Made by a program: the position numbers and the translations under genes. From contig CAKPKG010000016.1 in assembly GCA_934167165.1 (NCBI GenBank), positions 1 through 28,763 on the forward strand: a stretch of DNA of 28,763 nucleotides, in the 5' to 3' direction. Below the pieces are notes generated by a model. It saw only the letters and a list, made by a program, of their open reading frames with translations. It did no database searches and was not told the origin of the DNA. Below are positions 1 through 9,600 of this stretch, in pieces (within the stretch, counting starts at the first letter, position 1; each line of letters opens with the position of its first letter). Origin of the DNA: an uncultured Clostridia bacterium. GTDB lineage: Bacteria; Bacillota; Clostridia; TANB77; CAG-508.

Positions 1-881
1 CTTTTATATCCTTTATATTATATTTCTTCATATACTCTTCTATTTCTTTAACTGTATTTACACTTGTATATGGATCTATAAAATTACCTGCACCAATTGA
101 TATTGCACTTGCGCCAGCAAGCATAAATTCTAATGCATCTCTTCCATTTGTTATTCCTCCCATTCCTAAAATAGGAATATTAACAGCTTGCGCCACTTGA
201 TATACCATTCTAACCGCAACAGGTCTTATAGCAGGTCCTGAAAGTCCACCTGTATTGTTTGCTAAATATGGTTTTCTAGTATCTACATTAATACTCATTC
301 CAAGCAAAGTGTTAATTAAAGATACGCCATCTGCTCCTGCATCTTCTGCTGCTTTGGCAGGAATTGTTATATCAGTTACATTTGGAGTGAGTTTTACAAT
401 TAATGGTTTATCCAAAACTTTTCTAACCTTACTAGTAACTTCCTTTACACCTTCATATGTAGTTCCAAATGCCAAACAACCAGATTTAACATTTGGGCAA
501 GAAAGGTTAAGCTCAACTCCATCAATTTCAGATTTGTTAAGTATTTTGCAAACTTCCACATAATCCTCAACAGTACTTCCGCAAGCATTTACAATAATAG
601 CTGTATTTTGTTGCTTTAGCCATGGCAAATCATATTGCAAAAAATATTCAACTCCTGGATTTTGAAGTCCTATACTATTAAGCATTCCGCTTGGAGTCTC
701 ACAAATTCTAGAAGGTTTATTACCATCACGTGGTTTTAGCGAAGTTCCTTTTGTGATAATTCCTCCGAATTTCACTTAAATCAAAAAATTGACTATATTC
801 TCTACCATATCCAAAAGTACCTGAAGCGACTGTAACAGGATTTTTCATTTTTATTCCTGCAAAATTAACTTCTGTATTCAT
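1..881 (-). CDS. pyrD: Dihydroorotate dehydrogenase class 1B catalytic subunit, with +1 frameshift; 3' end cut by window
   Basis: Oxidises dihydroorotate to orotate with FMN in de novo UMP synthesis; class 1B enzymes work with the PyrK electron-transfer subunit, whose gene lies just upstream. The start MNTEVNFAG (ATG at 881) follows AAAGGTG. An earlier in-frame ATG at 938 lies in a palindromic repeat and is unlikely. Codons 1-38 end in DLSEI; the next codon is CGG (767-765), and the zero frame stops 12 codons later. Skipping C767 gives DLSEI-GGIITKGTSLKPRDGN, the usual family sequence. It continues with NACGS, NLSCPNVKSG (base cysteine of class 1 enzymes), KLTPNVTDI, NTLLGM and GMGGI, all open to the window edge. 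About 293 residues are visible; the family has about 300, so little is missing. The break is a single base and the rest is well conserved, which argues against decay. Confidence 0.93.
765..767 (-). other. In-frame CGG +1 frameshift site in pyrD
   Basis: Codon 39 of pyrD in the zero frame is CGG, after ATT. Dropping the C (767) gives ATT-GGA-GGA and restores the conserved Gly-Gly. Without the shift the product is 51 residues. Confidence 0.88.
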
Positions 882-903
882 AAATTCACACCTTTCATTC
901 CTT

Positions 904-936
904 GAGGGAAAAATGGGCCTGTCCCCTTTTTTCCTC
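904..936. repeat. Imperfect palindrome between pyrK and pyrD
   Basis: Arms GAGGGAAAAATGGG (904-917) and CCCCTTTTTTCCTC (923-936) form a hairpin around a CCTGT loop. It resembles a degenerate copy of the palindromes at 2684-2714 and 4978-5008, which share a GGGGACAG core on the opposite strand. It sits in the gap between two genes of one operon and could reduce read-through into pyrD, but it lacks the clean shape of a terminator for this strand. Confidence 0.55.
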
Positions 937-941
937 AAATT

Positions 942-1716
942 TTATATTATAACTTTTTTGCTATCAAATACTGGGCCTTGCTTGCATACGTGTTCATATC
1001 CCCCGCTTGCAACTTCTACTGCACAACCTAGGCATACTCCTAGTCCACATCCCATTCTTTCTTCTAATGATATTTGACATGGGATATTTTTTTCTTTTGC
1101 TAGGGTTTGTACTGCTTTTAATAGTGGCAATGGTCCACAGGCAAATATTGCATCTATATGCTCTTCTTCTATGTCTTTTCCCAATTCATTTATTGCAAAT
1201 CCATGTATTTTATAGCTACCATCATCTGTTGTTATTATTAGTTTTTTCGATACTTTTTCAAATTCCTCTTCTAATAACACCGCTTCTTTATCCCTAAATC
1301 CTAAATATGTGTTTACTCTAATTTTTTCTGATGCTTCTTTTGCAAGTTCATATAATGGAAATACGCCAATTCCTCCGCCGAAGTATTGCAATATTATTAT
1401 AACCATCAAATTTAAATGTTCCGTATCCTAAAGGTCCAATTATATCTATTAATTCATCTTGTTTTTTATTTGCTAAAATCTCTGTTCCTTTTCCCTGGAT
1501 CCTAAATATTATTTCTAATGTTCCATTTTCTTTGTCCATATTGTATATACTAATTGGTCTTCTTAAAAATGGATCTAATGTATCTGTTATTCTTATTTCT
1601 ACAAACTGACCTGGTTTTGCAATGTCTGTAATTTCTTTGGCTTGCATTGAAAATTTGAATATATCTGGTTTTAGCTCTTCTTTTTTTATTAATCTTGCTT
1701 TTAATTGTAATGGCAT
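942..1716 (-). CDS. pyrK: Dihydroorotate dehydrogenase electron transfer subunit, with +1 frameshift
   Basis: FAD and [2Fe-2S] subunit that passes electrons from PyrD to NAD. The ATG at 1716 has AAAGGAG upstream and lies 13 bases after the pyrF stop. Residues 1-112 carry the flavin-binding part (KPGQFVEIR, RRPISIYN, IIGPLGYGTF) and reach NIAIL. The next codon is CGG (1380-1378), and the zero frame stops after 122 residues. Skipping C1380 gives NIAIL-GGGIGVFPLYELAKE, the NAD-binding GGGIG motif. The rest contains FACGPLPLL and the C-terminal iron-sulfur cluster (MGCGLGVCLGC and HVCKQGPVF, spacing C-x4-C-x2-C-x-C). The joined length is 257 residues, normal for the family. Both halves are essential and well conserved, so this is one gene. 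Confidence 0.93.
1378..1380 (-). other. In-frame CGG +1 frameshift site in pyrK
   Basis: Codon 113 in the zero frame is CGG after CTT, followed by a second zero-frame CGG. Skipping C1380 reads CTT-GGC-GGA-GGA-ATT, giving the NAD-binding Gly-Gly-Gly-Ile. Confidence 0.9.
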
Positions 1717-1729
1717 AAGTTTCTCCTTT

Positions 1730-2656
1730 CTACTTTATTATTTCTTCGTTCAACTCATCTCTCATTCTAATTGCTTCTGCTCTAGTTGCTTTTCCAAATT
1801 CTTTTTCTGAATACTTATCTTTCCATCTATCAGACTTATATGCTGCCATTAAACTTCTAGAAGCATTTACTATTCCACCAATTCCATCTTTAAATCCTAA
1901 TGCTATGTCTTCTGCCTTTCCGCCTTGTGCACCATATCCTGGAATTAAGAAATATGTTTTAGGCATAATTTCTCTTAGTTCTTTTATTTGGATAGGATAT
2001 GTTGCACCAACTACGGCTCCTACACTGCTATATCCATATTCTCCAACTAGATCTTTTCCCCAAGAGCTTACTAATTCTGCTACTTTTTCATATATTGTTG
2101 TACCATTTTCTAATTTTAAATCTTGCAATTCACCAGAAGATTTGTTAGAAGTTTTTACTAGTATAAATATTCCTTTTCCATACTCTTTGCAATCATCTAT
2201 AAATGGCTTTACTCCATCAATGCCTAAATATGGATTAACAGTTACAAAATCAACATCATATATTGACACTTTTTCTTCTCCTATTGGAGTTTTGCCTAAA
2301 TACGCATTTGAATACCCTGCTGCAGTTGAACCAATATCTCCTCTTTTAACATCTGCTATTACAATCATTCCTTTTTGTTTTGCATATTTACATGTTTCAT
2401 TAAATACTTTTATACCTTCTATACCAAACATCTCATAAAAAGCAATCTGAGGCTTTACAGCAGGCACTATATCATACACACTATCAATTAATCCTTTGTT
2501 AAATTCTAGTATAGCTTTACAAGCCCCTTCAATATCTTGTGAATACTTTGCTCTAATACTTTCTGGTATCATATCGTACCTTGGATCTAATCCCATAACA
2601 GTTGGATTATTTGTTTCTTTAACTTTACTAATTAATCTGTCCATTGCATTTTTCAT
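1730..2656 (-). CDS. pyrF: Orotidine 5'-phosphate decarboxylase, long (subfamily 2) type
   Basis: Last step of UMP synthesis, OMP to UMP. The catalytic region DVKRGDIGSTAAGYS and the following AYLG are typical of the longer PyrF subfamily of about 300 residues, not the short 240-residue form. MGLDPR near the N-terminus and the phosphate-loop region PGYGAQGG near the C-terminus also fit. Two ATGs are possible: 2665 is only one base from the AAGGAG sequence, while 2656 (MKNAMDRL) has a spacing of 10, so I prefer 2656 (308 residues). It lies between pyrC and pyrK in one leftward operon. It contains no in-frame CGG and no frameshift. Confidence 0.95.
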   Translation of the reverse strand: MKNAMDRLISKVKETNNPTVMGLDPRYDMIPESIRAKYSQDIEGACKAILEFNKGLIDSVYDIVPAVKPQIAFYEMFGIEGIKVFNETCKYAKQKGMIVIADVKRGDIGSTAAGYSNAYLGKTPIGEEKVSIYDVDFVTVNPYLGIDGVKPFIDDCKEYGKGIFILVKTSNKSSGELQDLKLENGTTIYEKVAELVSSWGKDLVGEYGYSSVGAVVGATYPIQIKELREIMPKTYFLIPGYGAQGGKAEDIALGFKDGIGGIVNASRSLMAAYKSDRWKDKYSEKEFGKATRAEAIRMRDELNEEIIK

Positions 2657-2683
2657 TTTAATCATTCTCCTTTTTATTTATTT

Positions 2684-2714
2684 GGAACAAATGGGGACAG
2701 ACCCCTTTTGTTTC
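2684..2714. repeat. GGGGACAGACCCC palindrome between pyrC and pyrF
   Basis: Arms GGAACAAATGGGG and CCCCTTTTGTTTC flank the loop ACAGA, with one mismatch and one G:U-type pair. It is almost identical to the perfect copy at 4978-5008. Short intergenic palindromes with this core are, to my knowledge, scattered in many Firmicutes and resemble REP-type elements; no transposase is present here. It lies inside the pyrC-pyrF gap, so transcripts would carry the hairpin. Confidence 0.8.
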
Positions 2715-2717
2715 TAT

Positions 2718-3998
2718 TTACTTTTCATTTATTTCATATACTATATTTCCATTTACTATTGTATATTTTACCCTACCTTTTAACTTTTTACCTATAAATG
2801 GTGTATTTTTTGATTTTGACACTATATCTTCTTTTTGATATATGTATTCTTCATTTGGGTTAAATATTGTTATGTCTGCTATCTTTCCTTCTTGCAAACT
2901 TCCTTTATCTAAATTTAGTATTTTTGCTGGATTGTAACTTGTTAATCTTACCATATCCAAATATGAAATATATCCTTTATCTACTAAATTTGTTACAGTT
3001 GCTGCAAGTGCTGTTTCAAATCCTATAATTCCATTTGGTGCTTTTTCTAACCCTACTTCTTTTTCTTCTTTCGTATGTGGTGCATGGTCTGTAATTATAC
3101 AGTCTATTGTTCCATCTTGAAGCGCTTTTATTATTTCTTGCATATCATCTTTTTTTCTAAGTGGTGGATTCATTTTTGCATTTGTTCCAGAATTTAAAAC
3201 CTCTTCTTCTGTGAAACTATAATAATGTGGGCAAGTTTCGCAAGTCACTTTTACTCCTCTTTTTTTAGCATCTCTTATCAATCTTGCGGTTTCTTTTGCA
3301 CTTATGTGGCATACATGTGCATGAAAATTGTTTATTTCTGCAAGTTCAACTTCTCTTGCCGCCATTAGCGTTTCTGCCTCTGGCAAAACTCCTTCCACAT
3401 TTAACTTATCTGCTATTTCTCCTGCATTTATTGCACCTTTTCCAAGTTCCTTTTCTTCACAATGTGAAGCAACAAAAGTGCCTAACCTATTTGCTTCAAT
3501 TAGTGCATCTCTCATAATTTTTGCCCTTGTAACAGGCATCCCATCATCAGAAAACGCTATCGCTCCAGCTTTTTTTAAATCTTTAAAATCTGTTAACTCT
3601 TCTCCCAATTCACCTTTTGTTACACTAGCATATGGTAGCACATTACATACCCCTACTCGTTTAGCCTCATTCTGTATTTTTTGCAAAATAAAAGCACTAT
3701 CACAAGTAGGATTTGTATTTGGCATAGGACAAATAGTAGTAAATCCTCCCTTAACAGCACTTTTCATTCCAGTTTCTATTGTTTCCTTTTGTTCAAAACC
3801 AGGTTCTCTTAAATGACAATGCATATCAATCATTCCTGGTATAATAAATAAATCTGTACAATCAATAACTTTATCTGATTTTTTGTTTATACTTTTTGAT
3901 ATTTCTTTTATTTTATCATCTTCAATTAAAATATCAAAATAATCATCTGTCATTGTTGCATAGTCAATTAATTTACCATTTTTTAAAAGAACAGTCAA
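2718..3998 (-). CDS. pyrC: Dihydroorotase
   Basis: Zinc amidohydrolase that closes carbamoyl-aspartate to dihydroorotate. The metal motif DMHCHLREPG is at residues 58-67 (His60, His62), followed by CPMPNTNP, SHCEE, HAHVCHIS and the catalytic ITDHAPHTKEEK. The length of 426 residues is normal for the class I enzyme. The start is TTG at 3998, seven bases after a strong AAAGGAGG. It is the first gene of the leftward run pyrC-pyrF-pyrK-pyrD and has a good promoter at 4028-4056. pyrB and carAB are not in the window. It has no in-frame CGG. Confidence 0.96.
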   Translation of the reverse strand: MTVLLKNGKLIDYATMTDDYFDILIEDDKIKEISKSINKKSDKVIDCTDLFIIPGMIDMHCHLREPGFEQKETIETGMKSAVKGGFTTICPMPNTNPTCDSAFILQKIQNEAKRVGVCNVLPYASVTKGELGEELTDFKDLKKAGAIAFSDDGMPVTRAKIMRDALIEANRLGTFVASHCEEKELGKGAINAGEIADKLNVEGVLPEAETLMAAREVELAEINNFHAHVCHISAKETARLIRDAKKRGVKVTCETCPHYYSFTEEEVLNSGTNAKMNPPLRKKDDMQEIIKALQDGTIDCIITDHAPHTKEEKEVGLEKAPNGIIGFETALAATVTNLVDKGYISYLDMVRLTSYNPAKILNLDKGSLQEGKIADITIFNPNEEYIYQKEDIVSKSKNTPFIGKKLKGRVKYTIVNGNIVYEINEK

Positions 3999-4027
3999 TT
4001 TTTTGCCTCCTTTTTTATATTTTTACA

Positions 4028-4056
4028 ATATTATCATGTTTTAATTTCTTTTTCAA
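4028..4056 (-). promoter_or_regulatory. Promoter for pyrCFKD
   Basis: On the minus strand TTGAAA (4056-4051) and TAATAT (4033-4028) are separated by 17 bases, a near-consensus sigma-A promoter about 25 bases upstream of the pyrC ribosome binding site. The leader is too short for a PyrR attenuator. Confidence 0.65.
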
Positions 4057-4065
4057 TATTTTTAT

Positions 4066-4094
4066 TTGACTTTATAAAATTTTTGATTTATTAT
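4066..4094 (+). promoter_or_regulatory. Promoter for pyrE
   Basis: TTGACT (4066-4071) and TATTAT (4089-4094) are spaced by 17 bases, with AGGAGG at 4109-4114 ahead of the pyrE ATG. It is back to back with the pyrC promoter; the two -35 boxes are only 9 bases apart, so one regulator could control both. Confidence 0.65.
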
Positions 4095-4120
4095 TTAAGA
4101 AAATATTAGGAGGTCTTTTT

Positions 4121-4976
4121 ATGAATAATGTAATATCACATTTATTTGAAACACATGCCTTAAGAATTTGTCCAGATAATAAACCATTTTGGTATACATC
4201 TCGGTAAAATCGGTCCATACTATATAAATACACACTTTTTATATGGAAGTGAACAAGATGCAGTAGAGCTTTTAGAATTTATAGATTATGAAAAGCAAGA
4301 TAAAGATAGTCTTCCAAAAAAAGTATTTGAAAAAACTTTTGAACATTATAATGAAAATAGAATTTACAAATCTGTAATAGATGAAATGATTAACTTTATT
4401 AAAGAAAACATTAATATTAATGAAATAGACTATATCTCTGGCGGTGAAAGAAGAGATTGGTTTTTCTCTAACATAATAGCAAACAAACTTAACAAACCAC
4501 ATATAACAATATATAAAGATTTAAGTATGATAATAACAGACAGTGAATTTGAAACTACAATTGATTTATCAGAAGTAAAAAATGCAAAAGTATTGCACAT
4601 AGCAGACTTAATTACAGAAGCCTCAAGCTATATACGTGCATGGATTCCAGCAATAGAAAGTTTAGGTGCAAAAATATGTTGGAGCACAGTAGTTGTAGAC
4701 AGAATGCAAGGTGGAAAAGAAAAACTAGAAGCCTCAAATGTAAAATCTTTTTCAATGATAAACATAGATGAAACTTTATTTGAAAAAGCACTTAATATGA
4801 ATATAATAAACAACACTCAATACAAAATGCTAAAAAACTTTTACGAAAACCCAGACAAAACAATGAGAACATTTTTAATAAACCATCCAGAATTCTTAGA
4901 AAACGCACTTAAATCAGACGAAAAAACAGCCTCAAGAGCAAAACTATGCATAGATAACAACTTATATAATTTATAA
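4121..4976 (+). CDS. pyrE: Orotate phosphoribosyltransferase-like protein, with +1 frameshift
   Basis: Probably makes OMP from orotate and PRPP. The ATG at 4121 follows TAGGAGG. Codons 1-27 end in PFWYTS; codon 28 is CGG (4202-4204) and is followed immediately by TAA. Skipping C4202 gives WYTS-GKIGPYYINTHFLYG, and the frame stays open to the TAA at 4974. ISGGERRDWFFS and the PRPP-binding-like stretch VLHIADLITEASS mark a type I phosphoribosyltransferase. The joined length is 284 residues, longer than the usual OPRT of about 210; the extra helical part lies at the C-terminus and around residues 50-85. The pyr neighbours support pyrE, but another phosphoribosyltransferase specificity is possible. 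Confidence 0.82.
4202..4204 (+). other. In-frame CGG +1 frameshift site in pyrE
   Basis: Zero frame: TCT-CGG-TAA. Skipping C4202 gives TCT-GGT-AAA-ATC-GGT, or S-GKIG. Without the shift translation ends after 28 residues. Confidence 0.88.
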
Positions 4977-4977
4977 A

Positions 4978-5008
4978 GAAACAAAAGGGGACAGACCCCT
5001 TTTGTTTC
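4978..5008. repeat. Perfect GGGGACAGACCCC palindrome, shared terminator of convergent genes
   Basis: Thirteen-base arms GAAACAAAAGGGG and CCCCTTTTGTTTC pair perfectly around ACAGA and are followed by a T run (5009-5015). It fills the gap between the convergent pyrE and the aminopeptidase gene, so it can end pyrE transcription. It is the best copy of the element also seen at 2684-2714. Confidence 0.8.
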
Positions 5009-5013
5009 TTTTT

Positions 5014-6414
5014 TTATTTCATGAATGCTTCGTATGTTCTGTATGCTTGGTATATATCGTATTTGCTTGTTACTTCGTATGGTGAGTGCATTGATAATAC
5101 TGGTACTCCACAATCTATTACGTCTATTCCTTTGTTTGCTAGAATGTAAGCGATTGTTCCTCCACCGCCTATGTCTACTTTTCCTAATTCTCCTATTTGG
5201 TATGGTATTTCATTTTTTTCTAACATTGCTCTTATTTGTGCTACGTATTCTGCATTTGCATCTGATGCTCCTGATTTTCCTCTTGCTCCTGTGTATTTGT
5301 TTAGTCCTATTCCATGTCCTAGGAATGATGCATTATTTTTTTCTGATACATGTGCATATATTGGATCTAGTCCTGCATCTACGTCTGCTGATAACATTTT
5401 TGAATTGCAAAATACTTTATCTAATTGGTTTGGTCTGTTTTCTGCTTTTTTGTTTAGTAATTCTGCTACAAATGTGTCAAATACGTGTGATTCCATTCCT
5501 GTATTTCCCATGCTTCCTATTTCTTCTTTGTCTGCTAATATGCATACTGCTGTTTTTTTAGGATTGTTTACATTTAAGATTGCTCTTAATGATGTAAATG
5601 CACATACTCTATCATCTTGTCCATATCCTGCCACCATGCTACTATCAAAGCCTAAACTTCTTGCTTTAAATGCTGGTACTAATTCTAATTCTGAACTTAA
5701 TAAGTCTTTTTCTGTTATTCCATATTTCTCGTTTAATATTCTTAATATATTTAGTTTTATTCTTTCTGATGTTTTTTTGTCTCCATATGGAATGCTTCCT
5801 ATAAGTAAATTCAAGTCTTCTCCTGCAATTCCTTCTTTTAGTTTTTTCTCCATTTGGTCTTGCGCTAAATGTGGAAGTAAATCTGTTATTGTAAATATTG
5901 GATCTGTTTCGTCTTCACCTATATTTATTCTTATTTTTTCTCCTGTTGTTTTTACTATAACTCCATGTATACTAAGTGGAATTGTTGTCCATTGGTATTT
6001 TTTTATTCCTCCATAGTAATGTGTTTTAAAATATGCAAATCCTGAATCTTCATATAATGGATTTGGTTTTAAATCTAATCTTGGAGAATCTATATGTGCT
6101 CCTACTATATTTAGACCTGTTTCTAATGCATCTGTTCCTATTACTGCAACATATATGCTTTTTGCTCTGTTTATATAGTATACTTTATCTCCTGGCATTA
6201 ATGTTGGTTTTTCTCTTAAGTCCATAAAACCATTTTTTTGTAGTATTTCTTTGCTAAACTCTACTGCTTCTCTTTCTGTTTTGCATTTATTTAAAAAATA
6301 AATAAATTCGTTTCCAAATGTTTCTATGTTCGTTTTTTCTTCTTCTCTTAAGTTTTCCCATCCAGTTTCTCTTTTTGTAAATAACCTATCTTTTAACTCT
6401 TCGTATTCTGACAT
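5014..6414 (-). CDS. M18 family aminopeptidase
   Basis: Cytoplasmic dizinc exopeptidase that removes N-terminal, typically acidic, residues. The metal motif GAHIDSPRLDLKP is at residues 105-117 (His107, Asp109), followed by GYGQDDRVCAF, the catalytic DKEEIGSMGNTG, LSADVDAGLDP, and the C-terminal SMHSPYEVTSKYD that carries the last metal-binding histidine. The length of 466 residues suits the bacterial ApeB/aspartyl aminopeptidase group; I leave the symbol open because the subgroup cannot be fixed by eye. ATG at 6414 follows AAAGGGG. It is transcribed alone from its own promoter, has no in-frame CGG and is intact. Confidence 0.92.
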   Translation of the reverse strand: MSEYEELKDRLFTKRETGWENLREEEKTNIETFGNEFIYFLNKCKTEREAVEFSKEILQKNGFMDLREKPTLMPGDKVYYINRAKSIYVAVIGTDALETGLNIVGAHIDSPRLDLKPNPLYEDSGFAYFKTHYYGGIKKYQWTTIPLSIHGVIVKTTGEKIRINIGEDETDPIFTITDLLPHLAQDQMEKKLKEGIAGEDLNLLIGSIPYGDKKTSERIKLNILRILNEKYGITEKDLLSSELELVPAFKARSLGFDSSMVAGYGQDDRVCAFTSLRAILNVNNPKKTAVCILADKEEIGSMGNTGMESHVFDTFVAELLNKKAENRPNQLDKVFCNSKMLSADVDAGLDPIYAHVSEKNNASFLGHGIGLNKYTGARGKSGASDANAEYVAQIRAMLEKNEIPYQIGELGKVDIGGGGTIAYILANKGIDVIDCGVPVLSMHSPYEVTSKYDIYQAYRTYEAFMK

Positions 6415-6466
6415 ATTGCATGCCCCTTTCTTTTGTTATATATTTTGGTTTTACCCATTTTTATAA

Positions 6467-6495
6467 ATTATATCATAAGCATTTTTTTCATACAA
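6467..6495 (-). promoter_or_regulatory. Promoter for the M18 aminopeptidase gene
   Basis: On the minus strand TTGTAT (6495-6490) and a perfect TATAAT (6472-6467) are 17 bases apart, about 50 bases upstream of the start codon. Confidence 0.6.
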
Positions 6496-6570
6496 TATCT
6501 ACCAATAATTTTATTATATCTATTTTTTTAATTTATATACATAAGGCAAGCCTTGTATTTACCACAATGT

Positions 6571-6608
6571 AAAAACCAATAAAAGGTTTTACCCTTTTAT
6601 TGGTTTTT
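6571..6608 (-). terminator. Terminator after the 2146-residue adhesin gene
   Basis: Stem AAAACCAATAAAAGG against CCTTTTATTGGTTTT with a small T-rich loop, starting about 10 bases past the adhesin stop and ending in a U run on the minus strand. Confidence 0.8.
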
Positions 6609-6616
6609 ATTTGATA

Positions 6617-9600
6617 TTATTTTTTAAGTACAAATTTTTTGATTAGAATAATTCCTATTCCAAGTACTGCTACTGCTGATATTGTTATTATTGCTATTTG
6701 TACTGGCGTTAGCTTATCTTCACCTGTTGGTTTTGTAATTCTAAATGTCTCTGCCCAGAATTCGTCTTCTTCATTGTATTTTTTATTTGTATCAGGATTT
6801 TCGCTATCTAAAGTAATGCTAGTATCCTCACTGTGTACATAGCTTAAGTTTGCTGGTGTACTTTGATCTCTTCTTCCTGCTACATTCATATAATGTGTAA
6901 TTTCTGCTATATAACTATCGTATACTCCACCACTTTCTATCTCTGATGCTGATAAAGCTTTCGAAACTACTATTTTTTTGCTCCAATCTGTGTTAGTTGC
7001 CTCATAGTTTCCATTACCTTTTCTTGTTAAATTTCCTGTAGGTTTATTAACTTCGTTTTTCACTTTTTCATTAATATCAGTTCGTGTTTCAAGGTTTCCA
7101 TCTGTGGTGTAATATGCTTTTTCTTTTTCAGTACCTGTTACTTCTGTTTTTTCCATATCATCAGCACTTACAAAACTTACTTTTGGATTTAAAAATTCCT
7201 GCCATTCTCTTGCTGTTGATGTTACCTCTACTCCATTTAAGCTTGAATCACTAATATTTAGTTGATCTCCTGTGTAATAGAAAGTACTTAAATATTCTCC
7301 TTTTGTAAAGTTATTTTTTGATATATTTAGTTTTATTTCTTCTTCTAAAGCACTCAATTTATTAATATAACTATTAATATTATTAGGATCATATTCACTT
7401 ATTAACTTATATGATAGGTAATCTTCATCACCTTTGTTAGTTATTACATAAGTATATGTTATATATGCATCTGCACCTTGAGCTAATTCTGTTGTATCTG
7501 TTTGTAAGTACCAATATCCTCTATTTGATCTTGTTGATTTTATTGCTAATAATCCTGTTTGTTCTCCTTCTAGCGTTATTTTTCCTTCAGTAACATTATT
7601 TAGGATATTCTCAATATCTGCTCTGGCATCTGCTATTAGCCTTACTCCACTTTCTACTGGTTTTATTGTTAAACCTGTTATGTGTTTTTCTAGTACTAAT
7701 TTTGTTTTAGGTCTTTCCATTAATCCAAAGTTTACATTTTCGAATATGTTAAGAGGTACATTGTTTCCATCACCAACTGTTGTATTATTTGCATCTGTCA
7801 CCATAGTATCTGAATCAACTGTTACATTAATTCTTGGAGTTTCTGCACACATCCAAGTATTACTCAATACATCATCTATTAAAATTGTTGTTTCTTCAGT
7901 TGTCAAGTTTTCTGCCTTCTTATCTAGCAATGCTAAATTGCTACCTTTTGTACTATCTACATCTACTGCATAGCTCATTACTTTTAATCTTCTTGCCTCA
8001 TTATCAACTGCTTTTGATGTATTAGATTCTTTATACAAAGTACTTGTATTATATGATGTTGCATTATAATTGTCTTTATCATATGTAGATTTGTAATCTT
8101 CACCATTGTATTTCTTTATTATGTCTTTGTTATCATTATTTGTCGATATTCTATCAATTGCTTTGTCATAATATGTTCCATCTCCATATATGAATCTTAC
8201 AATATAATTACCTGGTACAAAATCTATAAATTTATATTCGCCAGTATTTATGTCTCCATCAATATCATATGTAGCTATACCAGTTCCATCAAATTTAGTA
8301 TATTTTACTGTTTTATTTCCAGTTTCTGCTTCTTGCCAAATATACTCAAATTGCATATTTGTTCCAGCAATGTTAATATCTCTTAATTCTATAAGTTGAA
8401 CAATTACATTATTAATAGTGTCTTCTGAATTAGCCTTGCTGTCTTTTAATTTTGTTTCATCTAGGTCTGTATCTTCAAATACTTGTCCTGATATTACTCT
8501 TTTATAATTATCTTTTACTTTAATATTAATAGCATTTGCTGAATCTGTGTCGTCTTCGTATATAGGTTCTCTTGGGTCAAAGTTCCCTGGTGCTGAATCG
8601 TAATCTACAATTCCATTATCTGTTTTATACTCAAGAATTTCTGCATAATTTTTAATATTATCCCCTGTTACTAATCCTCTTGTTTCTTTTAGCTTGTTTA
8701 CATCATATTCTAAATAAATTTCTTGGGTACGATCCTTCACTTCTGCATTAATCTCTATAATTGCTGTTCCCTTTTTATTATCATTTAGTACTCTATAGCC
8801 TTTTCCACTTTCCCTTAAAGTATAAATGGTTGGATCATAGTAATTTACGATTTTTGTTGTTCTTCCGTTTTCAACACTTTGGTTATATATTATCAATTTA
8901 TATGTAACTTTTGCTTTTAATTCTAATTCCGTTTTACCATTAGTATCTTCTGCTATTCTAGTCTCCCCTTCTGAATCCTGATTTACTAAATCTCCATTAT
9001 TTTTATATGCATCTATTCTGTAATTATAATCGCTTTCATATAAATACAAATTATATTCTTTCTTTCCTTCTGTTATAGTATCTAACTTATTCGATAGATT
9101 CTCCAATTTGCCATTTAATACTTGCGCATATCCATATTCTGTTGTTTTTCCATTAATTGATACTTCTGCTTTTTCTACATCTAAACCTATTGCTAAATCA
9201 AAGTATCTTTCTTTTAGTCCACAATTTATATTTAATGCATAATGTCCTTCATTTATTGTTCCATCATCATTCCAAGTATCTTTCCAGTTTTCAACAGGCT
9301 TCATATATTCTTGGGAAGTTGCATTCATTTTATATATGTTTATAAGTTCTCCATCTTTTTCTGTTATTAATTTTGATTTTGCTTCATTATTTATTGTAGT
9401 TTGTTCATATTCCAAACGAGTTCCATCAACTGTTGTTTCATTATTAATTGTTTTAAATTTTTTATTAAATTCAGCTCTATCAATTTCAGTAACCTTTGAC
9501 TGATCATTTGAATCTTTTGTGTATGGATTACTTGCTGGAGATACTGTTTCCCAATGTATTCCATCATATGTAAACTGAACTATGTATTTATCACTCTTTT

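Noticed and set aside
6541..6556. AGGCAAGCCT mini-palindrome, also present in the terminator at 17914-17923
   Set aside because: Only ten bases are shared and the contexts differ; likely chance.
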